Source: Dehalococcoidia bacterium
Lineage (GTDB): Bacteria > Chloroflexota > Dehalococcoidia > GIF9 > AB-539-J10
Assembly (NCBI GenBank): GCA_030603265.1
Contig: JAUVYD010000020.1
Span: 1 to 11,214 of the forward strand
DNA: 11,214 bases
Reading direction: 5' to 3'
Under the pieces are notes generated by a model. The model was not told the origin of the DNA. It was given only the letters and a program-made list of their open reading frames with translations, and made no database searches. The position numbers and the translations under genes are program-made. Positions 1 through 5,131 of the stretch are shown here, one piece after another (the stretch's first letter is position 1; each line of letters opens with the position of its first letter).

Positions 1-573
1 GTTGGTGATCTCCAGCCCAGCGATATGGGTGCCGGGCACATCTATTACCACTGCCAGTCCTGCCTGCCGGACCACGCTCGCCGTGAACTGTGCCTCGTCT
101 TCCCCGGTAGGTGACGCTCCCCCGCTGGGCGGAGCTTCCACCACCAGGCCGGCCACGTGATGGCCGGGTGAGGCATCCGGGGGTACATTGATAGTGAAGG
201 GCACCACCCTGTCTTCGCCCGGCTCTAACCTGATTTCTGTCACCGAGAGGGACAGCCAGCGAGCCACGCCGTTTATTTCCTGGCCCTGCTGGGCAAAGGC
301 GGTGCCGCCGTTTATGGCGGTGATTCCGTCGGCGGCGAACAATTTCAGAGTGACGGGCACGTCCCCGCTGTTCATAACTAACGCTTCATCGGTCATCACC
401 GAGCCGGGCGCCAGTTCGTGGACAAAATACGAGAGTGTCTCAGGTTGGCCCGGTATTCCCTTGGTGGGCCTGATGCCAAAGGAGATATTCCCGTCGTCGG
501 CCAGGACGATGCCTGCCCCAGCGAGAAGGGCAATGCTGACAGCTGCGAGCACCAGGGAAAGCTTTCTCTTCAC
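1..573 (-). CDS. Secreted DUF916 (WxL peptidoglycan-binding) domain protein, C-terminus off window
   Basis: The reading frame is open for 191 codons from a GTG at 571-573 to the left edge. An AGAAGGA ribosome site lies 5 nt before the GTG and fits this start. Residues 1-25 form a signal peptide: MKRK, a hydrophobic stretch, and a VLA cleavage site before DDG. The mature part starts ISFGIRPTKGIPGQ and continues with YFVHELAPGS, a conserved Asn (MNSG), RWLSLS at 106-111, LEPGED at 117-121 and VPPDASPGHHVAGLVV at 130-145. This order matches the DUF916 domain of Gram-positive WxL loci, which binds peptidoglycan outside the cell. Full-length family members add a second Ig-like domain and a C-terminal membrane helix; both would lie beyond the edge. 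It follows two WxL-type ORFs on the same strand, the usual partnership. Domain assignment is from motif recall and has not been searched. Confidence 0.8.
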   Translation of the reverse strand, partial: MKRKLSLVLAAVSIALLAGAGIVLADDGNISFGIRPTKGIPGQPETLSYFVHELAPGSVMTDEALVMNSGDVPVTLKLFAADGITAINGGTAFAQQGQEINGVARWLSLSVTEIRLEPGEDRVVPFTINVPPDASPGHHVAGLVVEAPPSGGASPTGEDEAQFTASVVRQAGLAVVIDVPGTHIAGLEITN

Positions 574-602
574 TTATATCCTTCTTTCTGCCCGGGCCTC
601 CG

Positions 603-842
603 TCATGGCCCCGCGCCGATGACGATAGTCGCTGTGCCAGTGTCGTTACCCTTATAGGTTTCCGCCGGGACTGTCAACCGGAAGTCGAGAGTCAGGTCGT
701 AAACGCCATCACCCTCGCCCACAGCCGCTGAGGCTATCTTGAGAGCCTGCCCGCTGGTATCGACAGAGACCACCACGATGGCTGCAACGGCGACGAGCGT
801 CGCCGCTGCAGCCTGACACATACCATTAAACACCAGCCTCAA
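603..842 (-). CDS. Short ORF matching only the C-terminal part of a WxL-type domain; possible gene remnant
   Basis: A 79-codon frame that opens with TTG; an in-frame TAG two codons upstream prevents extension. A later ATG at codon 8 is an alternative start. No strong ribosome site is seen. Residues about 30-79 align without gaps to the last 50 residues of the neighbouring 284-residue WxL protein, with 22 identities by eye, including LK, SAAV, the ETY-G motif and a terminal Pro. Residues 11-27 are hydrophobic and could serve as a signal or membrane segment, although homology to the neighbour's beta-strands may reach into this region. The conserved W-x-L half of the domain is missing and there is no room for it before the upstream gene stops at 878. 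It is either a truncated duplicate or a small secreted protein. It lies 35 nt after its upstream neighbour and 29 nt before the DUF916 gene. Confidence 0.45.
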   Translation of the reverse strand: MRLVFNGMCQAAAATLVAVAAIVVVSVDTSGQALKIASAAVGEGDGVYDLTLDFRLTVPAETYKGNDTGTATIVIGAGP

Positions 843-877
843 TCTGCGCTACTTCTTCTGAGTGTCAGAGCTAATGT

Positions 878-1732
878 TTACGGGGCTGAGACGATAGCGA
901 CGGTAAAGGTCGCTGTGTAGGTCCCCGCATAGGTCTCGGAGATGACCTCCAGTTCGAAGTTCGGGTTGATGGCGTAGTCACCCATACCCGTATCCACCGC
1001 AGCCGAGAGGAACTTCAAGGTACTGCCTGTCTCGGGAATAACCGTCAGGGATGTCACCGAGGAGGTGGGCTTGGTGTTGCCAGATGTGACTGTTATGTTC
1101 GCGTCCAGCAATTGAATCTTGAACTCCTGGTCAGCCGCTGAGATGTTGATCGTCCTGCCCTGGGTCGTGGTCGAGATTGTGATGACGGCCTCGGCGGACA
1201 GGTCAACGTCGGTGCCCGTCATCTCGGCGATGTTCTGCTTGCCGGGATCCACGAAGGTCACCACCCAGGGAGTACCACTCGTGCCCTCTCCCGTTACGGT
1301 CACATCGGTGATGTTCGTCAGTGCTTCCAGCGCAGTCTCTACAGCCGAAGCGTCGGCGTTGTAAAGGATGCTCCCGGTCGTCTCTCCGCTGTAGGTCAGC
1401 GTGAGGTTACCGCTGGCTGCGTCGGTGTAGACCTGCTGCACCTCGTTAATGCCGAAGTCGGTGGAGGTGATGGTCAGGTTCCAGCCGTTGCCCGTCCCTG
1501 TGGGGTCCTCTGCCGCCCAGCTGTTGCCGCCGGAGGCGCTGGTGCTCGTCTGGTCCGTACCGTCCAGGGTGACGCCGGTGAGGTTGGTGATATTGGCTGG
1601 GGTCACTGCAAGAGTACCGCCGGTAACAGTCACCGTGCCGGTCTCTGCATAGACGACCGCCGAGGCTGATAGCATCAGTGCCAGGACGACACCCAGAGCG
1701 ACCAAGTGTCTAATGCTCTTGAATTTCTTCAT
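878..1732 (-). CDS. Secreted WxL-domain-like surface protein with inserted beta-rich domain
   Basis: A 284-residue protein starting at ATG 1730-1732 behind a strong AGGGAGGT site 8 nt away. Residues 1-29 are a signal peptide (MKKFKSIRH, hydrophobic core, VYA cleavage site). The mature protein begins GTVTVTGGTLAVTP and reaches NGWNLTITSTDF at 82-93, where W84-N85-L86 is the WxL signature, so non-covalent attachment to the cell wall is likely. Residues about 95-192, from NEVQQVYT to ISTTTQGR, look like a separate beta-rich domain of the kind recurring in bacterial and phage surface proteins, placed inside the WxL domain. The WxL-like sequence appears to resume at about 194 and ends in ETYAGTYTATFTVAI. 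The second aromatic Y-x-x-x-L-T-W motif of Firmicutes WxL proteins is absent, so this is a divergent member. It is first of three same-strand surface-protein ORFs. Composition is rich in Thr, Ser and Gly with no Cys. Confidence 0.75.
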   Translation of the reverse strand: MKKFKSIRHLVALGVVLALMLSASAVVYAETGTVTVTGGTLAVTPANITNLTGVTLDGTDQTSTSASGGNSWAAEDPTGTGNGWNLTITSTDFGINEVQQVYTDAASGNLTLTYSGETTGSILYNADASAVETALEALTNITDVTVTGEGTSGTPWVVTFVDPGKQNIAEMTGTDVDLSAEAVITISTTTQGRTINISAADQEFKIQLLDANITVTSGNTKPTSSVTSLTVIPETGSTLKFLSAAVDTGMGDYAINPNFELEVISETYAGTYTATFTVAIVSAP

Positions 1733-1740
1733 TGTTTCGT

Positions 1741-1748
1741 ACCTCCCT
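1741..1748 (-). promoter_or_regulatory. Strong ribosome binding site of the WxL protein gene
   Basis: The minus strand reads AGGGAGGT 8 nt before the ATG at 1732. It fixes the start of the 284-residue protein and agrees with the position of the signal peptide. Confidence 0.75.
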
Positions 1749-1991
1749 TGTTCGATTTGTGCGTTCCTTTTCTGGAACTCCCGGGCAGTTAAGCTACTTC
1801 AATAGGCATCACCCTCCTTGCAACCCACAAAAATGCATTATCAGCACTAAATTGTTTTTTGGTAGTTACTTGACTTCACGCACAACGTTGCCAAGAGCCT
1901 GTTGGAGAAACAGCCCTCTCGGCATTGATACGAAGGGAGCCGAAGTAGAGTCCCAGGAAGTGGTGTAGGAGGGGAGCAGAGAAGGAGAGGG
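1749..1991. other. Intergenic region upstream of the WxL cluster
   Basis: This stretch should hold the promoter of the WxL cluster on the minus strand. A GATAAT hexamer (rc of ATTATC, near 1837-1842) could be a -10 box, but no convincing -35 box lies 16-18 nt upstream. A GTTCC/GGAAC inverted repeat with a 6-nt loop lies at 1763-1778, in what would be the leader RNA. A CTGTT/AACAG repeat lies at 1899-1913. Neither is strong enough to be named as an operator or terminator. The forward-strand open frame crossing this region has no ribosome site or recognisable protein and appears spurious. Confidence 0.3.
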
Positions 1992-2491
1992 TCACTGCGT
2001 CATCATCACCGGTGGACCTTGTCTCGGCAGCCAGTCGTGTGGGCTGCCATCCACCTGTAATAGCATTCCTTCCCGCGGCAGGCGCTCACGCCTGCTGCGG
2101 TGCTTCGGAGCCCACCACGTTCGTGGACTCCTTATCCCCACGCGCAACAGCACGCGCCGCAGTGCCGACCGTGATATGCGTATCCCTTCCTTCTCTTTCA
2201 GCAGTTCCATCATGTGCTGCTGATTCACCCTCTGGTACTTCGACTCCGTCAACACCACTACACGGCCCGCTACAGCAGCATCAAGCGCATTGTGTGGCCG
2301 TCGCCTCGGTTCCCATACGCCAGACCTGCAGCACCCTCCACTCGATACGACACACGCAACCTCCGTACCTGCCGCACTGACAGTCCCATCACCTTGCCTG
2401 CCTCCTTCATCTTCAGATCTCCCCGCTCCACCATGTTGAGAGTCTTCAACCTCTTCTGCTCCTTTGCGTTCAGCGCCACTATCTCCTGCAT
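1992..2491 (-). pseudogene. Broken ISNCY-type transposase (frameshift, C-terminus missing)
   Basis: Two adjoining minus-strand frames belong to one ancestral gene. The first (2491 to 2270) begins MQEIVALNAKEQKRLKTLN and has a helix-turn-helix (MKEAGKVMGLSVRQVRRL) followed by GAAGLAYGNRG. The second (2258 to 1992) contains KEKEGIRISRSALRRVLL, GIRSPR, PKHRSRRERLPREGMLLQ and VDGSPHDWL, whose Asp would be the first acidic residue of the DDE catalytic domain. Reading the second frame upstream gives RPHNALDAAVAGRVVVLTE, which continues GNRG of the first frame, so one lost base near 2300-2306 explains the break. After GPPVMMTQ a stop follows and the rest of the catalytic domain is absent, so no active enzyme can be made. 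The order of motifs matches ISNCY-family transposases as I recall them; the family name is less certain than the transposase call. Confidence 0.8.
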
Positions 2492-2525
2492 GCGGACATT
2501 TTCGCTGAACAGTTAGAGGCGGACA
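2492..2525. repeat. GCGGACA direct repeat at the transposase upstream end
   Basis: GCGGACA occurs at 2492-2498 and again at 2519-2525, 27 nt apart start to start, immediately before the transposase start codon (minus strand TGTCCGC). Repeated short motifs at this position are what one expects of transposase-binding sites in an insertion-sequence end. No matching copy is found near 1860-1991, consistent with loss of the other IS end. Confidence 0.4.
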
Positions 2526-2611
2526 GAATCGGAGGCCATCAACAAATCATTGGAAAAACTTGACAAAAAAACAATTTAGTTGGCTTCTGCCGCGAGAGTA
2601 TGGTCGGAAGC

Positions 2612-2619
2612 AAGGAGGG
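2612..2619 (+). promoter_or_regulatory. Ribosome binding site fixing the recombinase start at GTG 2626
   Basis: AAGGAGGG lies 6 nt before GTG 2626-2628. The same frame can be opened earlier at a TTG at 2560, but that TTG is part of TTGACA, a perfect -35-like hexamer, and has no ribosome site. A matching -10 box at 16-18 nt was not found. Confidence 0.7.
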
Positions 2620-2625
2620 AAAATC

Positions 2626-3612
2626 GTGAAAAGTGAATTGGGAAGGTTTCTCCGCTATCTCGAGGTGGAGAGAGGGAACTCCCCATGCACTATTAGGGCA
2701 TACTGCCTTGACTTGGGGAAAGGACTGTTTCCATTCGTACGCCAGCGGGACAGATTTGAGGCGGCAGAAATTACCAGGGATGACATTCGAGGCTATCTGG
2801 ACTATTTGGCCTTGGAGAGAGGTAACTCCAGTGCTGCCAGAGCACGAAAGCTGGCAGCGATAAAGTCATTTTTCAACTACCTGGTAGAGAATGAGAGATT
2901 AGAAATTAACCCAGCAGCCTTGATAAGGAGCCCCAAGATACCGGAGAAAGAGCCGGAATACTTAACTGAAGATGAGTGCTTTCGCTTTTTGACAACGATA
3001 GCTCAAAAGGCCAAACCACGGGTTCGTGAACGGGATATGGCAATGGCTGTCCTCTTCCTTCACGTCGGGCTGAGGGTATCAGAGCTAACAAATCTGAAGC
3101 TAGTCAATGTTGACTTTGACCGGAGTCAAATAAAGATAACCAGGAAAGGGAATAAAGAGCAGTATCTCCATCTGAATACAGAAACAGGGTGGGCATTGGC
3201 AAATTATCTGGCTAACCGTCCAGAGGCTCGAAACGGCTGGTTCTTTGTGGGAACCAAAGGTGGCAACCTGAGTCGCACCTATGTTTATGGTGTAGTGCGA
3301 AGGTACCTGAATTTGGCTGGCATCAATAAGGGTAAGCATGGTCCCCATCTGTTGAGGCACACCTTCTGCACCAGACTTCATCAGAAAGGGGTAACTCCCT
3401 TTATTATAAAGGACCTCGCTGGGCATAAAAGTCTCGATACAACCATGAGGTACATTAAGATTGAGAATAAGGAGCAGGCTGAAGCCCTTGATAGACTGGA
3501 ATTTGGCATCCTTTATGCCGCTGACCCCGAGGGCAACATGATTGAGCTACAGCACTGGGGCGTGGAGGCGAAGGCTTCGGGCAGGGAGGAGAAAACGGAT
3601 GACCGGTCCTGA
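2626..3612 (+). CDS. XerC/XerD-like tyrosine recombinase with a VOC-like C-terminal tail
   Basis: A 328-residue site-specific recombinase/integrase that would cut and rejoin DNA through a tyrosine intermediate. The N-terminal SAM-like core-binding domain spans about residues 3-90 and the catalytic domain about 110-290. All six catalytic positions are visible: R150 in GLRVSEL, K174 in TRKGNKEQ, H241 and R244 in HLLRHTF, H267 in LAGHKSL and nucleophile Y276 in TTMRYIKI. The usual Xer end is reached near EALDRL (286-291). The last ~35 residues, containing ILYAADPEGNMIELQHWG, instead resemble the conserved C-terminal strand of glyoxalase/VOC proteins, whose typical motif is DPxGNxIEL. The recombinase part is more AT-rich than the tail and the following gene, so the fusion probably arose by insertion or deletion. 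The stop lies inside the GNAT gene (14-nt overlap). It is next to a broken transposase and a tRNA, but no attachment-site repeats were found around it. Confidence 0.88.
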   Translation: MKSELGRFLRYLEVERGNSPCTIRAYCLDLGKGLFPFVRQRDRFEAAEITRDDIRGYLDYLALERGNSSAARARKLAAIKSFFNYLVENERLEINPAALIRSPKIPEKEPEYLTEDECFRFLTTIAQKAKPRVRERDMAMAVLFLHVGLRVSELTNLKLVNVDFDRSQIKITRKGNKEQYLHLNTETGWALANYLANRPEARNGWFFVGTKGGNLSRTYVYGVVRRYLNLAGINKGKHGPHLLRHTFCTRLHQKGVTPFIIKDLAGHKSLDTTMRYIKIENKEQAEALDRLEFGILYAADPEGNMIELQHWGVEAKASGREEKTDDRS

Positions 3613-4132
3613 CCTTGCCGTGAGCGTTCGGGAATACGTGGGGCGTGATTTCGAGTCCGTCTACTCAGTCATCAACGAGGCGGCCATTGCCTTTCGCGGC
3701 GTTATTCCGGATGATCGCTGGCATGAGCCGTATATGCGTCGAGAGGAACTCGAGCAGGAGCTTGCCGATGGCGTTCGCTTCTCGTGCGCCGAGTTGGCAG
3801 GCAGCCTCGTGGGCGTGATGGGTCTTCAGTGTGGTGGGGATGTTGACCTGATACGGCACGCGTACGTATCCCCCGGACTCCAGAGTCGTGGCATCGGGGC
3901 GATGCTGCTCGAACACCTTGAAGCTCTCAGTGGGCGCCCCATACTCGTCGGTACATGGCGGGCGGATGTCGGCGCGATTTCCTTCTACGAGAGGCATGGC
4001 TACCAGCTTGTCGGAGAAGAACACCGGGAATGTCTGCTGCGGACGTACTGGCGGATACCTGAGCGCCAGATTGAGGAGTCTATCGTCATGGCGGACGTCC
4101 GCTGGGTTGCCCTGCACGCGGCAGGGCACTAG
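3599..4132 (+). CDS. GNAT-family N-acetyltransferase
   Basis: A 177-residue acetyl-CoA-dependent N-acyltransferase of unknown substrate. ATG 3599-3601 is preceded by GGGAGGAG at 7 nt, which decides the start over an upstream in-frame codon at 3542. The acetyl-CoA loop (motif A) is LIRHAYVSPGLQSRGIG, with the Q-x-R-G-x-G signature at 95-100. Motif B is RADVGAISFYERHGYQLVGE at 121-140. The ending RTYWRIPERQIEESIVMAD resembles a common bacterial GNAT subgroup. The gene overlaps the VOC-like tail of the recombinase ORF by 14 nt, suggesting it was once translationally coupled to a VOC gene. Composition is GC-rich, unlike the recombinase. Its last ten codons carry a perfect inverted repeat. Family confidence is high; substrate cannot be told. 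Confidence 0.85.
   Translation: MTGPDLAVSVREYVGRDFESVYSVINEAAIAFRGVIPDDRWHEPYMRREELEQELADGVRFSCAELAGSLVGVMGLQCGGDVDLIRHAYVSPGLQSRGIGAMLLEHLEALSGRPILVGTWRADVGAISFYERHGYQLVGEEHRECLLRTYWRIPERQIEESIVMADVRWVALHAAGH
4108..4128 (+). terminator. GC-rich hairpin at the end of the GNAT gene
   Basis: TGCCCTGC (4108-4115) pairs perfectly with GCAGGGCA (4121-4128) across a 5-nt loop ACGCG. It ends just before the TAG stop at 4130-4132. No T-run follows, so it is not a standard intrinsic terminator; it may stop transcription weakly or protect the 3' end of the RNA. A second small inverted repeat, ACTGCG/CGCAGT, follows at 4165-4178. Confidence 0.35.
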
Positions 4133-4180
4133 GGTTCGCCTGTTGCGGCTTGTTGATTGAGGTGACTGCGTTCGCAGTGC

Positions 4181-4210
4181 TTGGTGTGGCCGCACAGGCT
4201 ATGCCATAAT
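4181..4210 (+). promoter_or_regulatory. Likely promoter of the tRNA-Ser gene
   Basis: TTGGTG (4181-4186) and CATAAT (4205-4210) are separated by 18 nt, a sigma-70-type layout with five of six -10 positions matching the consensus. The -10 box ends 33 nt before the mature tRNA, leaving room for a short 5' leader. Confidence 0.55.
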
Positions 4211-4243
4211 ACGAGCGTTCACAGTGCTGTCATGTGCACGCAC

Positions 4244-4335
4244 GGAGGGATCGCATAGAGGTCTAGTGCGGCCGCCTGCTAAGCGGTTACTCCGAGAAAT
4301 CGGGGTCGCGGGTTCGAATCCCGCTCCCTCCGCCA
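4244..4335 (+). tRNA. tRNA-Ser (anticodon GCU)
   Basis: A complete class II tRNA. The acceptor stem pairs GGAGGGA (4244-4250) with TCCCTCC (4325-4331), followed by discriminator G and an encoded CCA. The anticodon stem GCCGC/GCGGT (4271-4275, 4283-4287, one G-U pair) encloses loop CTGCTAA with anticodon GCT at 4278-4280, reading AGC and AGU. The long variable arm ACTCCGA/TCGGGGT (4289-4295, 4300-4306) with a GAAA loop is the serine hallmark. The T-arm is GCGGG-TTCGAAT-CCCGC (4308-4324). Confidence 0.96.
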
Positions 4336-4372
4336 GATTTCACCTTTTGGATCTTGGACAAGGCTTGCCTCG

Positions 4373-4395
4373 CCAGACCCTCGCAGAGGGGCTGG
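4373..4395 (+). terminator. Possible stem-loop downstream of tRNA-Ser
   Basis: CCAG-A-CCCTC pairs with GAGGG-G-CTGG around a GCA loop (9 pairs, one A-G mismatch), 38 nt after the tRNA. It could end the tRNA transcript, but the following sequence has only short T-runs, so the call is weak. Confidence 0.3.
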
Positions 4396-4462
4396 CTCTG
4401 GATTTGCTATACCCTTTGTGTTCCATTTCTTGCTCTAGGAAACACACTGGAGTTGAAGAGAA

Positions 4463-4555
4463 ATGGCCCAAGGGAAATTTGGAGAGCAGTATACAAAGCA
4501 TCAACGAAGAGGTCGTACGGTTTTGCCGAAAATACGGAGTGGTGACAAGAAATGA
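4463..4555 (+). CDS. 30-residue basic small ORF overlapping the downstream membrane-protein gene
   Basis: ATG 4463-4465 opens a 30-codon frame starting MAQGKFGEQYTKHQRRGR and ending RSGDKK. Its TGA (4553-4555) overlaps the next gene's ATG as ATGA, a typical coupling arrangement. A GGAG lies about 10 nt before the ATG, with purine-rich sequence after it. The peptide has nine Lys/Arg and no hydrophobic segment. No family is recognised. Because it is so short, chance is a serious alternative; the ATGA overlap and the weak ribosome site of the downstream gene are the arguments in favour. Confidence 0.35.
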   Translation: MAQGKFGEQYTKHQRRGRTVLPKIRSGDKK

Positions 4556-4935
4556 AAATCACAAAAGAGAAGGCATATCCTGTCTATATCTCACTTGGTT
4601 TGTTGTATTTCATAGCCAAGGTAATATTCTATATCTCCGATTTTGTCTACTATAGAGGAGTAGTACTCGGTCTAGTTGCGACAGTTCTAACAGTTTGCAT
4701 TGGAGTTCTGGCTCTCAGGGAATATAGAAAGCCAACCAGACATATTATGCATTGGCTGGCTGTTTCAGCACCCCTGGTTGTTCTTCTTCTTACTCCAATT
4801 ATTATGATTCGCAATTTAGGTCCGGAGATATTCCAGATAGAGAAAATAGCGATCCTGACAATATTTGGATGTATTGCAATCGCACAAACTGTTTTAGCTG
4901 CTTCGATGCTTAAATCCTTGAGGGAGAGGAAATAG
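4552..4935 (+). CDS. Small four-helix integral membrane protein, function unknown
   Basis: A 127-residue protein with a charged start (MKITKEK) and four probable membrane segments at about residues 10-30, 37-55, 68-87 and 98-117, ending in a basic tail KSLRERK. No catalytic motif, Cys pair or known domain is recognised. Its own ribosome site is poor (GGAG 12 nt before the ATG), and the ATG overlaps the stop of the 30-codon ORF, so coupled translation is plausible. The gene is visibly AT-rich with many ATA, TTA and AGA codons, unlike the GC-rich operon on its right, which suggests recent acquisition or weak codon selection. It lies just downstream of the tRNA-Ser gene and converges with the phosphomutase gene. 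Only a membrane location can be claimed. Confidence 0.65.
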   Translation: MKITKEKAYPVYISLGLLYFIAKVIFYISDFVYYRGVVLGLVATVLTVCIGVLALREYRKPTRHIMHWLAVSAPLVVLLLTPIIMIRNLGPEIFQIEKIAILTIFGCIAIAQTVLAASMLKSLRERK

Positions 4936-5131
4936 GGAGAGAAGGGGTTTCCCTCCGTCAGCCTCTTCCACTGTGTCTCCGTCCTCTCTCTGCAGCAGGA
5001 CGTGCCTGAGGAGGGGATTGAAGGCAGGAACAAGCGGTTTCCCCTTCCTGTGGGTGAGTGGTTGCCGGGGACCTGGCGACTCCGGAGCCTCCCGAGATGC
5101 GCATCCTGCCCTGTGGCAGAGCCCGTTGCTG

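Noticed and set aside
188..622. Forward-strand open frame at the left edge
   Set aside because: It is antisense to the GTG-started DUF916-type protein, which has a signal peptide, ribosome site and domain motifs.
2560..2625. TTG start extending the recombinase by 22 residues
   Set aside because: The TTG is part of a TTGACA hexamer, lacks a ribosome site, and the GTG at 2626 has AAGGAGGG at 6 nt and the normal Xer N-terminus.
4354..4545. 63-codon TTG-started frame between tRNA and membrane protein
   Set aside because: Rare start, no ribosome site and no coupling; the overlapping 30-codon ATG frame has better signals.
4224..4655. Forward open frame running through the tRNA-Ser gene
   Set aside because: It is read across a complete tRNA and into the membrane-protein gene in another frame, with no protein similarity.
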